From: Litoditis marina
Lineage: Eukaryota > Nematoda > Chromadorea > Rhabditida > Rhabditidae
Reading direction: 5' to 3'
Length of the DNA: 64,000 bases
Assembly (NCBI GenBank): GCA_964036275.1
Contig: OZ038438.1
Coordinates: 5,586,978-5,650,977, forward strand
Shown here: positions 59,942 to 64,000 of the stretch, in pieces
Layout: each line of letters starts with the position of its first letter
Numbering within the stretch: position 1 is the first letter of the stretch
Translations under genes and position numbers: made by a program
Notes under the pieces: generated by a model
What the model saw: only the letters and a program-made list of their open reading frames with translations
Told to the model about the DNA's origin: nothing
The model's database searches: none

Positions 59942-62900
59942 ACTGAATATGCTGCTGAACTATTTCCGAAACTCATCAGGACTACAGAAACGGAATTTTT
60001 GTTTCGCCGTCGAGGGCGCTCTCTTACTAAACAATATGGTCGCGACCCGGACCCAGAACTGTTTCCAGCATTGCCGGTATGATTTATATTGTTATAGTTT
60101 CACGGCGAGAGGGTGACGCTGTTCATCATGGCTGTATCCATCCGCATATTTTTAACGTACCTGTTTTTGAGTCTTTCTCTATCAGCGTTTTTTATTTGCC
60201 TACATTTTCATCTGGCAATAGCCGTTTTCAGAAAATGTGCAGTTCCCAAAGCACATGAATACTTCAACGATTTAGGATTTTTTTTTTAGATTGACGACGT
60301 GAAGACCGATATTGAAAAGTTGTTTGTTCCTGATAGGACCCCGAATAAACTGAAGCATTATGTGGTGGAAAGAGAACATCCGGCGATGCGTAGTGAGTTG
60401 TTTTCTTCCTATATTCCTTTTTGATTTCAAGATTGGTGCCGACATATTTTCAACTGTGTAATCTTGGCACTCACCGGTTATCGAATAATTGGGTGAATTG
60501 CGTGAAAGAAACTAGCAATTATGACAATTCAGCATGCTACAAAGGAAAGATGCCGGAGCAATACCAATTCAAGTGTGTTCATCTTCATAACGATGATTAT
60601 GCTTACGATATGCAGGTTGATTCGTCTGATGAAGAGGTGAGGCTGTCCCCATACATTTCTTATGCACTATCTTATTTGTATCCAGTGTTACTCATCATAA
60701 ACAGAGATATTTTACTTCCACCCATTCTACTTTCTATTTCGTTTCGAACATTACATCATGCATTTTTCACTCTACATATGTGAGGGTGTCAACAACATAT
60801 CGAAGAAGACACGCTAGAAGATACACATATTTCATTACATTTTATTTCAAATAGTACGCCCAATTGAACTTGTGATTGTTGTTCGGGTGGTTATGACAGT
60901 ATTTTCAGGATGCTAGCGAGGACTATAAGCAGTTCACGAAGTATCTCAAAAGTTTAAAGGTAAAGCTACACAATTCATAATCCTTTTGTTGTGGCTAAGT
61001 CTGGACTATTTTAATCAGAGTCGGGTCAACGCTTCAACTTCTTACCATCTTCTGGCCGAATCTGTTCATTTGTTGCTAGCGATGGGTTTTTTTTTCGCCC
61101 AAGTTTGGTGATAAAAATGGTATAACAAGGATCCACCAGAACGATAATAGATTTTTTCCTCTGATATGAAAGTCTCATTTGAAGATGATGATGTTTTCAT
61201 TGGCCACATGAGCATAAATGAGATTATTGTGAGAAAATTATATTAGATTTCAAAATTAATTCAAAAGAACGCCATTTAGTTTTTCTCTAATTTCTTACAG
61301 ACATACGATGACGGCGTTCGCATGACATCCTTCCTGTCATCTGTACAGAGGCCCGTCCTACGTCGGGCTCGTTCTTTCCCGGCCCATTTCTATGAGCGGG
61401 ATCCCGTAATGAACGCGCGCGACTTACCCGAGGTTCGATTTATGAATTTTACTTCCAGACTTTGGAAGCAAACTTACATCTGTGTGAAATTTTGCAAGCC
61501 TTCTAGATCACAGCTGCAATCAGTATGTTTGCGACGTGAACGAAGGGTGGATATATGCATAGTAAGGGATTACTACTATATAATTAATCTTGTAGACCAC
61601 AGAACATATGTGAAGAAAAATCTTCTATTTCAAAAATTCTCTCTGGAATATAGATGAAACTGGGCTAAAATATGTGTTGTCTCGGTGAGGGCTGATAACT
61701 CACTTCTTAATAATGAATGTTCGTTTACAGGTGGAACCAGGTGAGCCGGCTGCAACAGTCTGGCCGCACGACCGCGAGCAGCTCAGAAAGACCGAGTCGG
61801 CCATATGGCCGGGGGATATTTGGGCAAGTTCAACACAATATTTTTATTAAATTTGTTTATTATAAACAAATGTTCTATTGTCAGTAAAGTGAAATGAACT
61901 AATCTCAATTTGGCGGAATTCGTATATGGACCCATTTCACTAGTATCAATAAGTCAAGTAACATGAGATATAGAGATGGGTGACAATTAAGTAAAGCAGT
62001 TCAGTTTGAGATATCTCAATTCAGCTTTCAAGATGTAGTCACAGTCTCATTTGCTGGTTAAAATTCAAGTAACTTGCACTCTACATCCATTACATCATTA
62101 ACGGTTAGGAATCGGTATTAAAGTTTGTCATTATGGAGGTTATGTTATATGTTCTATAATTCCAATGTGCCACCGTGCCGGTGCTGTTTGCATTAACCTA
62201 AAACCTTGCTCTTGATTACAACTGTCGGGCTAGACACTTGAAATGAAATTAAAATAATTGCAGCCGTCTTTTCTCTACTCTCCTGATTGTATACTAGTAA
62301 CTATTTTTCAGTGTAGTCATCATGTCGGTTGGTTGAAGGGTCGGCTGGGCCCTGCCTACGGTCCAGATCGGTTTTACATCCTCAGTGATGATGACGATAC
62401 TTCTGCCGAATATTGCTATGACTTCAACAAGTTATTCACTGCCTGGTTTGTTCTGAATATGTCACGAATCACATATCAGCCATTTGCCACAATTTTCCAA
62501 TAGTTCGTTATTTTAAAAGTGGTAGTATGATTTGACAATGCACAACGTTACGGAAGTTTCTGGTTTTGTAGCGTTTGCCTACTTATTCAAGTTTCCCGAC
62601 AGCATTCACTTCAACCTTGTCTATTCTGGTTGCCTGCAAGTTTTGTCGTGCGGGGCCGTACAGCTGCAGCCAGCGCCTTAAATACCGTATATAAACTAAC
62701 CATTATTTATCAGCAAGTTATCAGCCCTAATCCAGAAGAAGCGTATATCAGGAACTTTATATTAGCTATATTCACTTGATATACATTCAAGGTTGGCGTT
62801 TCCCGGTGCGAAGGAGTCGCTTGTTCACCACCAGACCGATGGCGTGTTGGTCTATCAAGACAAGGTTACCGACAGATTCAGCCGGTTTGTGTTTCATGCC

Positions 62901-63732
62901 AAAAACATTCAGTGGGAAGTTTTAGTTTTTTTCATTTTCGGAAACATTGTCAGTTCATCCATCAAGCTCGAGGTTGACAGTAGGATGAGTCTTCCATGTA
63001 TAATTATGTTCTACTAGCTGACGTCTGGTGTGAAAAACCACTGTTTACAAATGGTTTTCATGTACTGAATTGGCGGGCAGACTGTTTGACATTGATCTGT
63101 AGTATTGTTTAACGAAATAATCGCCACATTTCAACTATGATTTCTTCATTCTTGACAGAGTGTGGCCTATTCCATCAAACTGCACCGAATCCGTTCATGT
63201 TCTGAATGTTGATACAGCGGAGGTAAGCAACACGCAACGTTTTCAGTATTCATTAGTATCGGACAGGCGATGTTTTTCCTTTGATTTTCCATGCGCGTTT
63301 TGTTACTATTGTGGCATCCTTTCAGATTCACAAGGTGGACGATGTGGAAAATTGTCTGCGGGTTCTTCCCGAAATTTTCCTTTTACGTGGTCCCCTATGT
63401 GTACCTGTTCGACTGATAACAAAGGTCAGTTTTTTTTACACATCACAACATTGTGGGCTGACGTCTGGAGGTCCAAACATGCCAACAATAAAACCTTACG
63501 TATGTATGCATGGAGTTTCCAATTGTACTTCCAATTGTACTTCAAGGCCGTAAAAGTTCGAGAATTTCAAGGCATTATGTAACCTATCTCCCTATTTACT
63601 TTGCAGTGATAATGTTTAAAGGTCAGAGATTACGAGTTTCCGATTGTCGAAGGGTCGTGGGAGAAATACTTGCAGAATATCAAGGAGAATGGACGTATCT
63701 ACATTACAAGAGTTGAGAAGGGCGAGCTGACG
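59942..63732 (+). CDS. Unrecognised multi-exon protein, partial at both ends
   Basis: Eleven consecutive exons (59942-60076, 60290-60392, 60533-60636, 60909-60959, 61301-61432, 61731-61823, 62312-62445, 62792-62884, 63159-63222, 63326-63424, 63622-63732) join in phase to 373 codons with no stop, ending at a donor. The gene therefore continues past the window, and its start is not found. I recognise no domain. Landmarks are an acidic stretch VDSSDEEDASEDY, the segment VGWLKGRLGPAYGPDRFYIL followed by SDDDDTSAEY, HHQTDGVLVYQDKVTDRFSR, and PEIFLLRGPLCVPVRLITK. There is no signal peptide or membrane helix in the visible part, so a soluble intracellular protein is likely. The exon 61731-61823 uses a GC donor (TGG|GCAAGT), supported because a GT alternative gives an immediate stop. 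The exon at 60533 has the weakest acceptor. Confidence 0.7.
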
Positions 63733-64000
63733 GTGTGTTTTCAAACTACTATTATAATATGTTTTCTCTTTTGTGCCAGTTTTTCCAAGGGCAATCTACC
63801 CGTTGTATTATAGTTTGTTCCACCCACTTATAACCCTCTACAGTAATCTGCTAACACTTCCAGGTCAAAGTTTAGTATATTAACGTATTCAGAACGCCTC
63901 AAAATGTTCATAGTGTCTTCTGCATGTTTACTACTACTAACTCTGAAAATTTGAAACCAAAGTAATGACTTTTTCATTAGAAAACACCCCCTTGAATAAT
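63733..64000. other. Intron of the right-hand gene, to window edge
   Basis: It follows the GTGTGT donor at 63733. No further exon is visible before the window ends. Confidence 0.55.

Noticed and set aside
1..64000. CRISPR arrays, bacterial operons or integrated prokaryotic defence genes
   Set aside because: The spliced gene structure is eukaryotic throughout; the only regular array is the minisatellite at 53176-53328, which has no spacers.
1..64000. tRNA and rRNA genes
   Set aside because: I saw no sequence with recognisable A and B boxes or rRNA core motifs; a covariance-model scan would be needed to exclude them.

Overview
This is nuclear DNA of an invertebrate animal. The coding sequence is cut into short exons (10 to 224 bases) by GT-AG introns, plus at least three GC-AG introns, and the non-coding DNA is full of small inverted-repeat transposons. 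The gene set is metazoan: nuclear receptors with HNF4-type zinc fingers, a TMEM98 homologue, a basigin/neuroplastin-like Ig protein, a phospholipid scramblase and an ATG14-like protein. I cannot name the phylum. A tandem pair of divergent HNF4-like receptors would fit a sponge or a lineage with an expanded HNF4 family, but that is a guess.

Layout. 1-1586: nested small transposons, no gene. 1587-6433 (-): HNF4-like receptor A, 9 exons, 357 residues. 9219-13289 (-): HNF4-like receptor B, 11 exons, 418 residues. 13936-21868 (-): EFL1, the ribosome-maturation GTPase, 24 exons, about 937 residues. 23450-26936 (-): TMEM98, 7 exons. 30017-31754 (+): endosulfine/ARPP19, 4 exons, with a possible extra 5' exon at 27650. 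32128-39996 (-): two-Ig-domain membrane protein, 7 exons. 39997-48021: 8 kb of repeats and intergenic DNA. 48022-52421 (+): phospholipid scramblase, 10 exons. 54171-58411 (-): ATG14-like autophagy protein, 12 exons. 59942 to beyond 63732 (+): an unrecognised multi-exon gene that runs off the right edge.

Most gene models were built by reading the exons in phase and checking that splice phases close. For all eight models with both ends in the window the total length is a multiple of three with a stop at the end. The genes do not form a pathway. They are ordinary housekeeping, signalling and membrane genes, and only the two receptors look related by tandem duplication. TMEM98 and endosulfine diverge from a short shared region; endosulfine and the Ig gene converge, as do scramblase and ATG14.

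I found no clear undescribed system. The features most worth a second look are a perfect 201-base inverted repeat inside an intron of the Ig gene, an array of TGACGTCA-containing repeats beside it, two nested transposon insertions with readable target sites, recurrent GC-AG introns, and the unrecognised gene at the right end.
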